A stretch of 64,000 bases of DNA from Elephas maximus indicus. Taxonomy: Eukaryota > Chordata > Mammalia > Proboscidea > Elephantidae. The stretch spans positions 62,042,607 to 62,106,606 of the forward strand of contig NC_064835.1 of the NCBI RefSeq assembly GCF_024166365.1. The letters are read 5' to 3'. Within the stretch, counting starts at the first letter, position 1. Each line of letters opens with the position of its first letter. Below, in pieces: positions 24,151 to 35,176 of this stretch. Position numbers and translations under genes: made by a program. The notes below the pieces were generated by a model. The model worked only from the letters and a program-made list of their open reading frames with translations. It was not told where the DNA came from and ran no database searches.

Positions 24151-24976
24151 TAAGTTTCTGTAATTTTTAATAATGGCTATGTTTAACAGCTGACTTAAAA
24201 GATTCCTGAAAACTTAACAATTGGCTCTCATGAACTGGTAGGAGCTGGCTCCAGCACACCCTCTGCCAGGCTGGCCCTGCTCTGACAGGGCAGTGGAGGC
24301 ACCTGCCCAACCATGCCCCTAAGATTCAGGTCTCCCCAGCTCAGGTAGAGCATGAGCCCCAGTCTGGGGTCTGCTCTTGGCCACTCTCACCTTAAGACCC
24401 CTCCAGTTTCCAGGCCCATGATGCAAAGTTTCTGAAGAAAACCTTTTTTGGAAGCAAATGGTATTTGGGGAAAAACAGAAATATGTGCATTAATTGTGTA
24501 CTTTCCTTGAGAGACTAAAGAGTTCCTTTGTTTAAAAAAAGAAAGAAAGAAAGAAAATATGACAGCTAGTTCTTTCTTCTCCAGCTCTTTAGATCTTTAT
24601 GTAAGTGTGGTCTTTCGAGTCTTGGGACCAAATCTTCTCTACAAGGCAGTTAGAGCTATAAGCAGAAAACCTCTGAGGCTAGATGCCTTCAATAACTGAG
24701 CAAATATTTATTGAATTGTGTTCATGTTTATATATCATGTCCATGAATCTATGCCAGTCAATGGACCTAAAACAATGAAAAAGAAAAACTCAATCCCTGT
24801 TGTTGGAAGGCCCTCATGGATGAAGGCTTAGAGCCAGCAAAAGAAAAATCTTTTCAAAACACGAGCAAGATTGTCAAGGGGATATTCAGTGAGTTCCATG
24901 CATTGAGACACAAAACAGTCTGTCTTAAACATTGTTACAGAATGGAAATTCTCTGAAGCGGAAATGGAAAGTGTAC
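24151..24976. other. Intergenic, low-complexity (gaaa)n
   Basis: No gene. A (gaaa)n run at about 24,540-24,556. The stretch just left of it may be a decayed L1 3' end, but I could not confirm that. Confidence 0.4.
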
Positions 24977-25496
24977 TGTTATGGATTGAATTATGTCCCC
25001 CCAAAAATATGTATCAGCTTGGCTAGGCCATGATTCCCAGTATTGTGTGATTGTCCACCGTTTTGTGATCTGATGTGATTATTCTATGTGCAGTAAATCC
25101 TAACCTCTATGATGTTAATGAGGCCAGATTAGAGGCAGTTATGTTAACGAGGCAGGACTCAATTTACAGGATTAGGTTGTATCTTGAGTTAGTCTCTTTT
25201 GAGATATAAAAGAGAGAAGCCATCAGAGAGGGGACGTACCTCTTACCACCTAGAAAGAAGAGCCAGGAGCAGAGCACGTCCTTTGGACCCAGGTCCCTAC
25301 ACTGAGAAGCTCCTAGGCTAGGGGAAGATTGATGACAAGGACCTTCCTCCAAAGCCGTCAGAGACGGACAAACCTTCCCCTAGAGCTGGCACCCTGAATT
25401 TGGACTTTAGCCTCCTAAACTGTGAGAGAATAAATTTTGTTTTGTTAAAGCTATCCACTTGTGGTATTTCTGTTATAGCAGCACTAGATAACTAAG
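24977..25496 (+). mobile_element. MLT1-like solo LTR, near complete
   Basis: Starts 'tgttatggattgaattatgt' and ends near 'agcagcactagataactaag'. It has a tataaaa-type box at 25,205 ('gatataaaag') and a poly(A) signal 'aataaa' at about 25,429. This is the layout of an ancient MaLR LTR. No internal retroviral genes are present. Confidence 0.8.
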
Positions 25497-25590
25497 AAGT
25501 GTACTAAGGACAACTTGCTCATATTATCAAATTTTTTACTATGAACCCATTGGGAATATAAAATGGCAAATGGAATTTGAAAAGTATATA

Positions 25591-25786
25591 AAATCCGTTG
25601 CCATCGAGCTGATTCCAACTCATAGCAACCCTACAGGACAGAGTAGAACTGCCCCATAGAGTTTCCAACGCTGTAATCTTTACAGCAGGCTGTCACATCT
25701 TCCTCCTGTGGAGCAGCTGGTGGGTTCGAACTACTGATCTTTCAGTTAGCACTGAGTGCTGAACCACTGCGACTCCAGGGCTCCAC
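25591..25786 (-). repeat. AfroSINE with target-site duplication
   Basis: A complete SINE between copies of 'tgaaaagtatata' (25,578-25,590 and 25,787-25,799). It includes the longer middle section with 'ctgtaatctttacagcaggc'. Confidence 0.92.
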
Positions 25787-25799
25787 TGAAAAGTATATA

Positions 25800-26476
25800 C
25801 TTGGGAAGAAAAAAATGTGGGGTGAGCTAGCTCAAATAAAAGAAAAGGCAGCAAGTACAATCTTTTAAACTGACGCATTATGAACACATGTGAATTATCT
25901 TCTTTCAGTTGGTGTTGAGATGACCTGACTACCCTTGAGAAGAAAAAAAAGAAAAAAATCTGAAGGCTACAGTAAAACCAGTAACGTTAGGATAAATCCA
26001 AGGTCTAGGGCTCCACCTATAGTCTGAAGACTGATTTCTTCCTTCACCAAGAAAAACGACCATTTGGGAAAATGAATTTTTATGTCTGCTTGGAGAGATC
26101 CTTAATGCGTGTGTATTTTTAAAATTACTACTTAAACGTGTGTGAGGGGGTCAATTTTATTTTAGACATATTTTATTCCTTCGTTAGTTTCTAGTTAATT
26201 GTGAGTCATAGAATTTATTTTCTAGTAATTCAAAGCCTCTCATTTTAGGTAAGAGTGCCATTCTTAAGACTGCAAGTATCAACAAGAGTTAAAGAAGATA
26301 AAAAAAACTTTAGGGTTATTTGAATTGGGTGTTTTGAATGATAAATTTTACAATGAAATTTTATCATTTTATATGTGGTTTACATATTTCTTTGCAAAAA
26401 ACATTGGCATATTACCAGGCACTACAACTTTGAATAAGAGGTAAAGAATTGCATGCTAGTATGTTTGTATGCTTTG
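25800..26476. other. Intergenic AT-rich, nothing recognised
   Basis: No supported feature. Confidence 0.4.
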
Positions 26477-26963
26477 TAAAACATTTATTCATTCATTTAT
26501 TTAACAAACATTTATTGAATATCTACCATGTGCCAGGCACTATTGAAGGCATTGACATTTATCAGAGAACAAAGCATACAAATAACCCCTGTCCTCAGGG
26601 ATCTTACATTCTGGTGATAGGTGAGAAGGTGATGGGTTATAAATGATTATCATGATAAATAAGTAAGCTATATGTATTAAAAGTATATTAGAATGTTCTA
26701 AGTACTATGGGAGAAAATGAGTCAGGGTAAAGGGAATCAAGCTGAGGGGAGAGGAAAACATGGGGAGACAACTGGAATTTCAAATAGTGTGGTCAGGGAA
26801 GCTCTCCCTGAAAAGATAAGATTTGAGGAACGACCTGAAGAAGGGAGAAGAGCATTCCAGGCAAGGAATGGCATGTGCAAAGGCCCTGAGTCAGGAGCTT
26901 GCTGGTATAGTCGAGGACCAATAGGGCTCAGTGTGATTGGAGTGGAGTCTAGTCACATGTAGG
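26477..26963 (-). repeat. L2 LINE 3' end, first half
   Basis: Text 'aacatttattgaatatctac', 'catgtgccaggcactattga' and 'aaaggccctgagtcaggagc' follows the reverse complement of L2. It continues after the MITE at 27,166. Confidence 0.85.
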
Positions 26964-27165
26964 GCAGGCGTCAGCAAACCGCAGTGCAGCCGGACTTTGT
27001 GAATAAAGTTTGAGTGGAACACAGCCATGCCCATTTGTTTATATGTTAACTATGGCTGCTTTCATGCCATAACCGCAGAGTAGAGTAGTGGGGAAAAAGA
27101 TAGTCTGGCCTGCAAAGTCTTACATATTTACTGTCTCAGCCTTAATAGAAAAAGTTTACAGGGCC
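26964..27165 (+). mobile_element. hAT-type MITE inserted in L2
   Basis: Same family as 14,172: 'gtcagcaaaccgcagtgcag', 'gtggaacacagccatgccca', 'atggctgctttcatgccata'. It splits a single L2 copy. Confidence 0.75.
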
Positions 27166-27335
27166 TCACAGGCTATTGTAAGAATGCTCCATTTAACTCT
27201 GAGAGAAACTGGGAGCCATGAGAGGGAAGATTTGAGCAAAGGAGTGATAGGATCTGCTGAAGGTGTTGAAGAGATCATTATGGCTGCTGTGTTGACAAAT
27301 TTTATGGGTAAAAATAAAAGTAGGGAGACGAGTTA
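27166..27335 (-). repeat. L2 LINE 3' end, second half
   Basis: Text 'actgggagccatgagaggga' and 'ggagtgataggatctgctga' continues the L2 reverse complement interrupted at 26,963. Confidence 0.75.
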
Positions 27336-27789
27336 AGACTGTGGTTTGCAAACTGTGCACTGAGGTGCCCCCAGGACACCACACAAAATTCACTAGGTGT
27401 AGTATGATAGTTAAAACTTTGAAGGGTTGATGGCAATATTTGACACATATTAGACACTGTATGAACCTTTAGCTAGTAGGTAGTTGATAATTTCAACATC
27501 AGATCATTTTAGACTCTTTTCAATGATGTCATATCTTTGTAAAGCTGGGATTGTGGCAGTAGCTTGAAAAACAGCAAGGTCCGTGTGAAAATCTATGTGG
27601 ACTAAGAAAAATAAACTTGCAATGTTCAATTTGATTCCAGGATTTGAGATGTTGTGCAGTGCCCAGCAGGTACACACATCCCAGCAGCAAGTAAGTAATT
27701 GTGGTTATTTAAGAGTGAAATAAAAAGTTTTTTCTTCAAATTTATATGCATTATTTTTTCAAGTGGCTACTTGGTTGTTGGGACATTAT
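27336..27789. other. Intergenic, nothing recognised
   Basis: No supported feature. Confidence 0.4.
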
Positions 27790-28410
27790 AGTAGCTTCCT
27801 GTGGCTGCGCTAACAAATTACCACAAAACTTGGTGGCTTAAAAAAGCAAATTTATTCCCTTACAGCTCTGGAGGCCAGAAATCTGAAATCAGTGTCACTG
27901 TGCTGAAATTTAGGCATTGGCAGGGCTGCATTTCCTCCTGAGGATCTAGGGGAAAATTGGTTCCTAGCCTGTTTCAGCTGCTGGTGGCTGCCACCTGTAT
28001 CACTCCAATCTCTGCCTCCGGGGTTGCGTTGCCTCCTCCTCCTCCTCTTCCTCTTCTTTTTTTTTTTTAAATAATATTTTATTGTATTCTCAGTGAGAAT
28101 ACAATAGTGTGAGTGTACAGCAGTTTAGGTTCCCATTCAACAATTTATACACAAGTTGTTTAGTGACATTGGTTACATTCTTCACAATGCATGTCCACTC
28201 TGGTTGTTCCATTTCCATTAATCTAGTTTCCCTGTGCCTCCTCCTCTTCTGTCTGTGTCAAACCTCCTTCTTCCTTACTCTTAGGCATTTAGGGCTCACT
28301 CTCATAATCCAGGATAATCTGCCCATCTCAAAACCCTTAATCACATTTGCAAAGACCCTTTTCCCAAATAAGGTAACGTTTACCTGTTCCAGGGATAGGA
28401 ACTTATATCT
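27790..28410 (-). mobile_element. MLT1-like LTR, reverse orientation, split by L1
   Basis: Left part 'acaaattaccacaaaacttg', 'tacagctctggaggccagaa'; right part 'tctgtctgtgtcaaacctcc', 'cataatccaggataatctgc'. Together they follow the reverse complement of an MLT1-type LTR, interrupted at 28,057-28,235. Confidence 0.75.
28057..28235 (-). mobile_element. L1 3' end inserted in the MLT1-like LTR
   Basis: A reverse-oriented L1 tail begins with poly(T) and continues 'attcaacaatttatacacaa', 'acattcttcacaatgcatgt'. Flanks share a 'gcctcctcctcttc'-like repeat (28,031-28,056 and 28,236-28,249). A perfect 11-bp hairpin with 3-nt loop lies at 28,081-28,105. Confidence 0.65.
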
Positions 28411-28412
28411 TT

Positions 28413-28567
28413 AAACCTGTTGCCTTCAAGTCAATTCCGACTCCTAGCAACCCTATAGGACAGAGTAGAACTGCCCCATAGAGTTTCCAAGGAGCACTGG
28501 TAGATTCAAGCTGCTGACCTTTTGGTTAGCAGCTGTAGCATTTAACCACTATGCTGCCAGGGTTTCC
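28413..28567 (-). repeat. AfroSINE
   Basis: Tail 'aaacctgttgccttcaagtc', middle 'gaactgccccatagagtttc', head 'tgctgccagggtttcc'. Confidence 0.88.
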
Positions 28568-28606
28568 CTGAAATCTTTGGGTGACCATTATTCAGCCTGC
28601 TGTAGG

Positions 28607-28643
28607 CATACCATGCCATGCCATGCCATGCCATATCATACCA
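28607..28643. repeat. (ccatg)n microsatellite
   Basis: Four perfect and two imperfect tandem copies of a 5-bp unit, directly next to the tail of the following SINE. They probably grew from its 3' end. Confidence 0.8.
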
Positions 28644-28645
28644 TA

Positions 28646-28795
28646 CTCATTGCTGTTGAGTCAATTCCAACTCATAGCGGCCCTGTAAGACAGAGTAGAA
28701 CTGACCCATAGGGCTTCCAATGAGTGGCTGGTGGATTTGAACTGCTGACCTTTTGGTTAGCAGCCAAGCTCTTAACCATTGCAACACCAGGGGGG
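28646..28795 (-). repeat. AfroSINE
   Basis: Tail 'cattgctgttgagtcaattc', middle 'gaactgacccatagggcttc', head 'ttgcaacaccagg'. Confidence 0.88.
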
Positions 28796-28899
28796 ACATA
28801 AAAAGCCTTGTCAACTCAGAGTCCTAACTACAGTGGAGGAACTGGGGATTTGCTTCAGGAAACTGAACATTAAAGGGCCTGCAAATGTAAAACAATTAT

Positions 28900-30600
28900 G
28901 TTAAAAGATTGAGCAGAATTTCAGAAAGATGGAGGCAGCAACATACTTTTTTAATCTCCCCAAGCCCCCTCATGGAAACAGATCAATGAAAACCAAAACC
29001 CATGGATATCATATACCACAACTAGAGGACAAAGTTTCCCTATGAACCCAAAAACAATAGTCACAAGAACTGCATGGTAGCAGTTTCTGCACAAGAGGAA
29101 TCAGCAGGCAGGAGGAAGCATCTAATGGGCATGAGAACAGGAGGTCTTCAGAACCGCCAGCAAGATTTCACTGGAAAGCCCTGTGGGCCGATTTGAGCAT
29201 AGGGGCTGAAGCTGGGAGGGGTTTTGCCCAAAAGGGGTCTGTGGTAGAGGCTGAAGGATTGGAGGAATCTAAAACAAACAAACAAACAAAAACATTGCCA
29301 CTGCCATCAGATCGACTCTCCAGATCGCTGGGCTCTTCTTCCACGGTACCACTGGGTGAATTCAAATCGCCAACTTTCAGGTTAGAAATTCAGAGCAAAC
29401 CATTTGTGCCACCAGCCTAGCCTCTCTATACTCTTGAAACTGAGCAGCCAGTGAGGCTTTCTAGGAAATGTCCTCACACACAGGAGAAACTGCTGGGAGT
29501 AATAACAGACGTAAAGAAAAATAGGAGGAGGGGGGAAGGGAACAGAGCCAAGAAACCTCAGAAAGCAACCCACTGTGGTTTTTAACACGATGTTAAAAAA
29601 ACAAAACACAAATAGAAGTTGCTCTGTGAAGTTAGAAAAACTATCCTGAACCATGCCTCCTTTGCCAAGTGCAGAAAAACTCACTTCACCTAAAACTGCA
29701 GAATAGGGAAAGATTTAGATCAGATCCCATACGAAGGTATTATAAGAAATAAGTGAATAAGGGGCATAATTGCACCCCTTCAGACAATGGAAGCAAGCCA
29801 GAAAAGGCAGATCAAAACTGTACCTATTATTTCAAAACGAGCTAAAAGACATTTTTAAAACCAGTGCAAAAGACGGAAGAAAAAAATAAATCAGAATTAG
29901 GTGAGATGATAGAACTCAGAAAAGAATTAAAAAATGAATGAGAAAAAGTCAGAAATGAAGACTAAACTAAAAGGACCAGTAGAAGAGTGAATAAGCATAA
30001 TGAATAATGGCTTAAGAGAAATAAAACATAAAAAGAGGAAACTTTTAAAAATAAAGAAAAAGTTAAGAAGGGTTCTAGAGAAAATGGCAAGTATTGGACA
30101 TAGTCAACGAAGATCTAACTACAGATAAAATCTGTAAAGAAGAAATCCAAAACAGGAGACAGAAGAACTACTAAGCACCATAATTCAAGAAAATTTTTCT
30201 AAAATAAAAAATAATTGAAACTTTTTTTTTGGCTTTTCTTTTTTGTTACGGCTCTAAAAATATGTATAACACAGAAGCCACTTATTGAAAGAACACATTG
30301 TGTTCCTGATAATATCGACTTAAAACAATCACTACCAAGATTAAAATTACTGCAATTTAAAGAAAGAAAAATGTTTTGTACATTTAGACAAAAAGAGTAA
30401 GAGAAAGAAAGATTATCATCAGACTTTTTGAACAGCAATGCCAGAAGAAAACAGAGTAAGATACTCAAGGAAAGGTAATATAATATTTATATTTGGCCAT
30501 ACTGACCATCGAGTATAAAAGACACAGATAAACTGTGATCATACTGCAAGGCCTCCGGCAGTATTGATCCCAATGACCCTTTTCTAAGAAATCTTCCAGA
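28900..30600 (+). repeat. HAL1/L1 ORF1-region relic
   Basis: A-rich, Lys/Glu-coding sequence with text such as 'ggaagcaagccagaaaaggc' and 'gaacagcaatgccagaagaa' resembles the ORF1 region of HAL1/old L1. All frames are broken. An old SINE lies inside. Confidence 0.5.
29295..29420 (-). repeat. AfroSINE, old and diverged
   Basis: Text 'actgccatcagatcgactct' and 'aaaccatttgtgccacca' follows the SINE in reverse. An (aaac)n run precedes it at 29,273-29,290. Confidence 0.6.
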
Positions 30601-30740
30601 AAGTAGGTTCTGACCACCAAAATGAGAGGCATCAAGAGAAGGACTGGTGGTGAGGATTAAACAAATAGTTTTTTCTTAGTAGAGCTAAGACTAAATGAAG
30701 ATTAAAAGAGAGTATATATAATTAATGACTATCTGTTGTG

Positions 30741-30904
30741 GTAAAACCAAAACCCACTGCCGTCGAGTCGATTCCGACTCATAGCGACCCTATAGGACAG
30801 AGTAGATCTGCCCCGTAGAGTTTCCAAGGAGCGCCTGGTGGATTAGAACTGCCGACCTTTTGGTTAGCAGCCGTAGCACTTAACCACTACGCCACCAGGG
30901 TTTC
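30741..30904 (-). repeat. AfroSINE, young, with target-site duplication
   Basis: The best preserved SINE here. Tail 'cccactgccgtcgagtcgat', middle 'gaccctataggacagagtag', head 'ctacgccaccagggtttc'. It is bracketed by 'atctgttgtg' (30,731-30,740 and 30,905-30,914). Confidence 0.95.
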
Positions 30905-31019
30905 ATCTGTTGTGATAAGTATAGTGTAATTAACAGTGGAGGAGAGGGGTTGAATGCTGACGAAAATGTTAACTGTTTTAAGTAATTACATTGGTAGTCC
31001 TATATTCGAGTTGTTATTC

Positions 31020-31345
31020 CTTAGGTGACGTCAAGTCAGCTCCTACTCATAGTGACCCATGTACAACAGAACAAAATATTGCCCGATCCTATGTCATCCT
31101 CACAATTGTTGCTATGTTGGAGTCCATTGTTGCAGCTACTGTGTCAGTCTGTATCATTGAGGGTCTTCCTCTTTTTCACTGACCCTCTACCAAGCATGAT
31201 GTCCTTCTCCAGTCTAAAGTAAGTGAGAAGAAGTCTCACCATCCTTGCTTCTAAGGAGCATCCTGGCTGTAATTCTTCCAAGACAGATTTGTTCATTCTT
31301 CTGGCAGTCCATGGTATAATCAATATTCCTTGCCAATACCATAAT
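31020..31345 (-). mobile_element. RTE LINE 3' fragment
   Basis: Reverse complement of the same RTE 3' region as 32,243-33,218 ('agcatgatgtccttctcc', 'agacagatttgttcattctt'). It is decayed and 5'-truncated. Confidence 0.8.
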
Positions 31346-31437
31346 TTTATTATCCTCTGTGTCCTTGAGTACCAGGATTCTCCATATGGAATAGATTCAG
31401 ATATAAAATTGAAGGCTTTGGCAGAATCTTGCAGTCT

Positions 31438-31809
31438 TGCAGAGACTGGAGGAACCCCCGAGACTATGGCCCCCCGACGCCCTGCTAACTCAGAACTGAA
31501 GCCACTCCTAAAGTCCACTTTTCTGCCAAAGATCAGACAGGCCTATAAAACAAACAATAACACATGTGAGGAACATGCTTCTTAGTTCAGTCAAGTATAT
31601 GAGACCAAATGGGCAACACCTGCCCTAAAGCAAAGATGAGAAGGCAGAAAGGGACAGGACACCTGGATGAATGGACACAGGCAATCCAGGGTGTAAAGGG
31701 AAATGGGGTGATTGTAACCAACGTCACAAAGCAATTTGTGCATAAATTTTTGAATGAAAAACTAGTTTGTGCTGTAAACTTTCACTTAAAACACAATAAA
31801 ATTAAAAAA
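31438..31809 (+). mobile_element. L1 3' UTR insertion
   Basis: L1 3' end ('gagactggaggaacccccga', 'gtttgtgctgtaaactttca') with poly(A). The flanks 'atcttgcagtctt' and 'atcttatagtctt' are a likely diverged target-site duplication. Confidence 0.82.
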
Positions 31810-31961
31810 AAATCTTATAGTCTTAGACTGAAATTGGAAGGATTACTATGAACTCATGAGATTTTTACAAATGTATATTGACTACTTTTATACACCTAAA
31901 AGGTCTAGAAATGATAACCAACTCAGCAGCAATGAGCATACCTACTTCCAAGATTGTGGTC

Positions 31962-33880
31962 TTTTTTTAAATTTTATTTTTTATTGCGCTTTAAGTGAAA
32001 GTTTACAAATCAAGTCAGTATCTCATACAAAAATTTATGTGCGCCTTGCTATATATTACTAGTTGCTCTCCCCCTAACGAGACAGCACACTTCTCTCCAC
32101 CCTGTATTCCCCTTGTCCATTCAGCCAGCTTCTGTCCCCCTCTGCCTTCTCATCGCCCCTCCAGACAGGAGCTGCCCACATAGTCTCAAGTGTCTACTTG
32201 ACCCAAGAAACTCACTCCTCACCAGTATAGTTTTCTATCTTATGTTGTTGTTGTTGTTAGGTGCGGTAGAGTAGGTTTCTATTCATAGTGACCCTATGCA
32301 CAACAGAATGAAACACTGCCCAGTCCTGCACCATCCCCACAATCATTGTTATGCTTGAGCCTGTCGTTGCAGCCACCGTGTCAACCCACCTTGTTGAGGA
32401 TCTTCCCCTTTTCCTCTGACCCTGTATTTTACCAAGCATGATGTCCTTCTCTGGGGACTGATCCCTCCTGACAACATGACCGAAGTATGTAAGACACAGT
32501 CTCACCATCCTTGCTTCTAAGCAGCATTCTGGTTGTTCTTCTTCCAAGACAGATTTGTTTGTTCTTTTGGCAGTCCATGGTATATTCAATATCCTTTGCC
32601 AACGCCACAATTCAAAAGCGTCAATTCTTCTTTGGTCTTCCTTATTCATTGTCCAGCTTTCACATGCATATGATGCAGTTGGAAATACCATGGCTTGGGT
32701 CAGGCGCACCTCAGTCTTCAAGGTGTTTTTCAACACTTTAAAGAGGTGCTTTGCAGCAGATTTGCCCAATGCAATGCGTCTTTTGATTTCTTGACTGCTG
32801 CTTCCATGGTTGATTACGGATTCGAGTAAAATGAAATCCTCGACAGCTTCAATCTTTTCTCCATTTATCATGATGTTGCTTACTGGTCCAGTTGTGAGGG
32901 TTTTTCTTTATGTTGAGGTGTAATTCATACTGAAGGCTGTGGTCTTTGATCTTCATTAGTAAGTGCTTCAAGTCCTCTTCACTTTCAGCAAGCAAGGTTG
33001 TCTCATCTGCATACTACAGGTTGTTAATGAGTCTTCCTCCGATTCTGATGCCCCGTTCTTCTTCATATAGTCCAGCTTCTCGGATTATTTGCTTAGCATA
33101 CAGATTGAATAGGTATGGTGAAAGGATACAACCCTGACGCACCCCTTTGCTGACTTTAAACCTCTCCGTATCCCCTTGTTCTGTCTGAACAACTGCCTCT
33201 TGATCTCTGTACAGGTTTTATCTTATAGTCCAGTCCAACCGCTATCTGAAGGGTTGGCTTTGGGAATGGCTCCAGTATTGGGCTAACAGAAGGTATGGGT
33301 ACCATGACCTCCGGGTTCCTTCTAGTCTCAGTCAGACCATTAAGTCTGTTTTTTTTTACAAGAATTTGAGGTCTGCATCCCACTGCTCTTCTGCTCCATC
33401 AGGGATTCTCTGTTGTGTTCCATTTCAGAGAAGTCACTGGTTGTAGCCAAGGCACCATCTAGTTCTTTTGGTCTCAGGCTGATATAGTTTCTGATTTACA
33501 TGGCCCTTTCTGTCTCTTGAACTGATAATTACCTTGTGTCTTTGGTGTTCTTCATTCTTCTTTGCTCCAGGTGGGTTGAGACCAATCGATGCATGTTAGA
33601 GGCTGTGGGTCTAGAGTTTAAAACTCTAGACCCACTCATCAAAGTGGGATGCAGAATGTTATCTTAATAGACTTTATCATGCCAATTGACCTAGTCATCC
33701 CCTGAAATCATGGTCCCCAGACCCCCGCCCACGCTACTCTGGCCTTCAAAGCATTCGATTTATTCAGGAAATTTCTTTGCTTTTGGTTTAGTCCAGTTGT
33801 GCTGACACCTCCTGCATTGCATGTTGTCTTTCCCTTCACCTAAAATAATTCTTGTCTACTATCTAATTAGTGTAAGACTG
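31962..33880 (-). mobile_element. L1 3' UTR, reverse, split by an RTE insertion
   Basis: Parts 31,962-32,242 and 33,219-33,880 join to match the uninterrupted reverse copy at 56,190-56,868. They begin with poly(T), then 'aagtgaaagtttacaaatca'; the later part has 'cagaccattaagtctg' and 'ccctttctgtctcttgaact'. A perfect 15-bp-arm palindrome lies at 33,605-33,635. Confidence 0.88.
32243..33218 (-). mobile_element. RTE (BovB-like) LINE insertion with RT C-terminal frame
   Basis: Inserted into the L1 above with the target-site duplication 'tatctta' (32,236-32,242 and 33,219-33,225). The minus-strand frame 32,257-32,871 is open for about 204 codons: LTQAMVFPTASYACESWTM, RRIDAFELWRWQRILNIPWT, RKRGRSSTRWVD. 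This is the C-terminal part of an RTE reverse transcriptase, without the catalytic core or endonuclease. The 3' end is a (gtt)n run at 32,244-32,258 on the plus strand. Confidence 0.9.
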
Positions 33881-33889
33881 TGGTCTTGA

Positions 33890-35120
33890 AATACTATTTC
33901 CTGTTAAAAGAAACCGAAGCTTCTTGGAGAAAGGGCTGATTCCAGGTCTGAGGTAGGAAATGTCCCTGATGAGCCCGGAGCACCTTGTAATACCATATAG
34001 CAAGGGAAGTTACCAAAAACAACTAGGGTCTCGTTAAAGGAGCTCAAGAGTCAATTTAAAGAGGCTCCTACTGGCCAAAGATGGCACAATTTGAGCTTCA
34101 AAAAGGATAATCGCAATGGATTGAAACCCATGAAATGTTTTAAATCTGTGAGTTCATAATGATATTAAAAGCAAACAACTAATTGGTCACCTTCAGAAAA
34201 TGACAGGAAACAAATTCATTATCTTCAAAATTGGTAAATAAAGGGGAAAAGTCAAGTGTTTATCTTATCTGTCTTAGACGTACCACAGTAACCAAGTAGT
34301 AGGTGAGGGGAAGCTTTACTTTATATATGTGGTCCAGCTAATAAATGAAAAAGAAATGATAGAATACCATCATTTTGCAACTGCCAGTGAATTAATTAAC
34401 TGGCATTGAGTGGAAACAACTGCTAACTTCACAAAATGAGAAACAACAGACATTTTTTCTCTCTGTATGAAAAACCACCACACCACCTACAGAGGATCAA
34501 GCCTCCGGAATTCTGCAATTCAGCTACCAATTTGTAGGAAATGCAGAGGACAGAGGACCATGTTAAATTGCAGCAGAAGAATCCCATCAGCAAAATCCAC
34601 CCTATAGGACACTGTATAGGTCAAATGATCAAGTTCTTTGACAGATAAATTGAGGAAGAAATTGTAGGAAGAAAAAAAATTAAAATACAGACTTTTAAAA
34701 AGGCATGATTAAACCATAATATTTGGAGATGCAGTCATGGATGATAAAACCTAAAGAAATACAAAGAATTGATTACTATAAAAGTCAGGATATGAATACT
34801 TTTGGGTAGAGAGAGGGGTTCGTGATTGGAGAGTATCTAGAGTGGCTGATAAAGCTTTATTTTTTCATCTGGGTGGCAGTACAAGGCTGGCCTGCTTGTA
34901 TTCATTTAGCTATACTTTTTTGGTGTAGTTTCTCTATCTGTGTTTTATATTACAAAAAAGTGGTTCCTGTTTAGGCAGCACTGAGTTTCTGTTTATGGTG
35001 ACAGAAAACTTATCAGTTGATACTGGTGATGGTTGCACACCATGATTGATGTAATTGGTGTCACTGAACTGTACATGCAAAAAATGTTGAATTGGTAAAT
35101 GTTGTGTTATCCGTATTTTT
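33890..35120 (+). repeat. Probable L1M LINE 3' region
   Basis: Text such as 'gggaagttaccaaaaacaac', 'atgatattaaaagcaaacaa' and 'gtcactgaactgtacatgca' resembles the 3' part of old L1M elements. No intact frame. The family is a guess. Confidence 0.4.
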
Positions 35121-35176
35121 ACAACAATAAAAAGAACGACAAAACAAACAAAAAATGTGGTTAAAAAAGATTGGAT

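Noticed and set aside
24540-24560. CRISPR-like or regulatory tandem repeat
   Set aside because: Simple (gaaa)n low-complexity sequence. No spacers, and the genome is mammalian.
32257-32871. 204-codon minus frame as a host gene
   Set aside because: It is the C-terminal part of an RTE reverse transcriptase within a LINE flanked by a target-site duplication.
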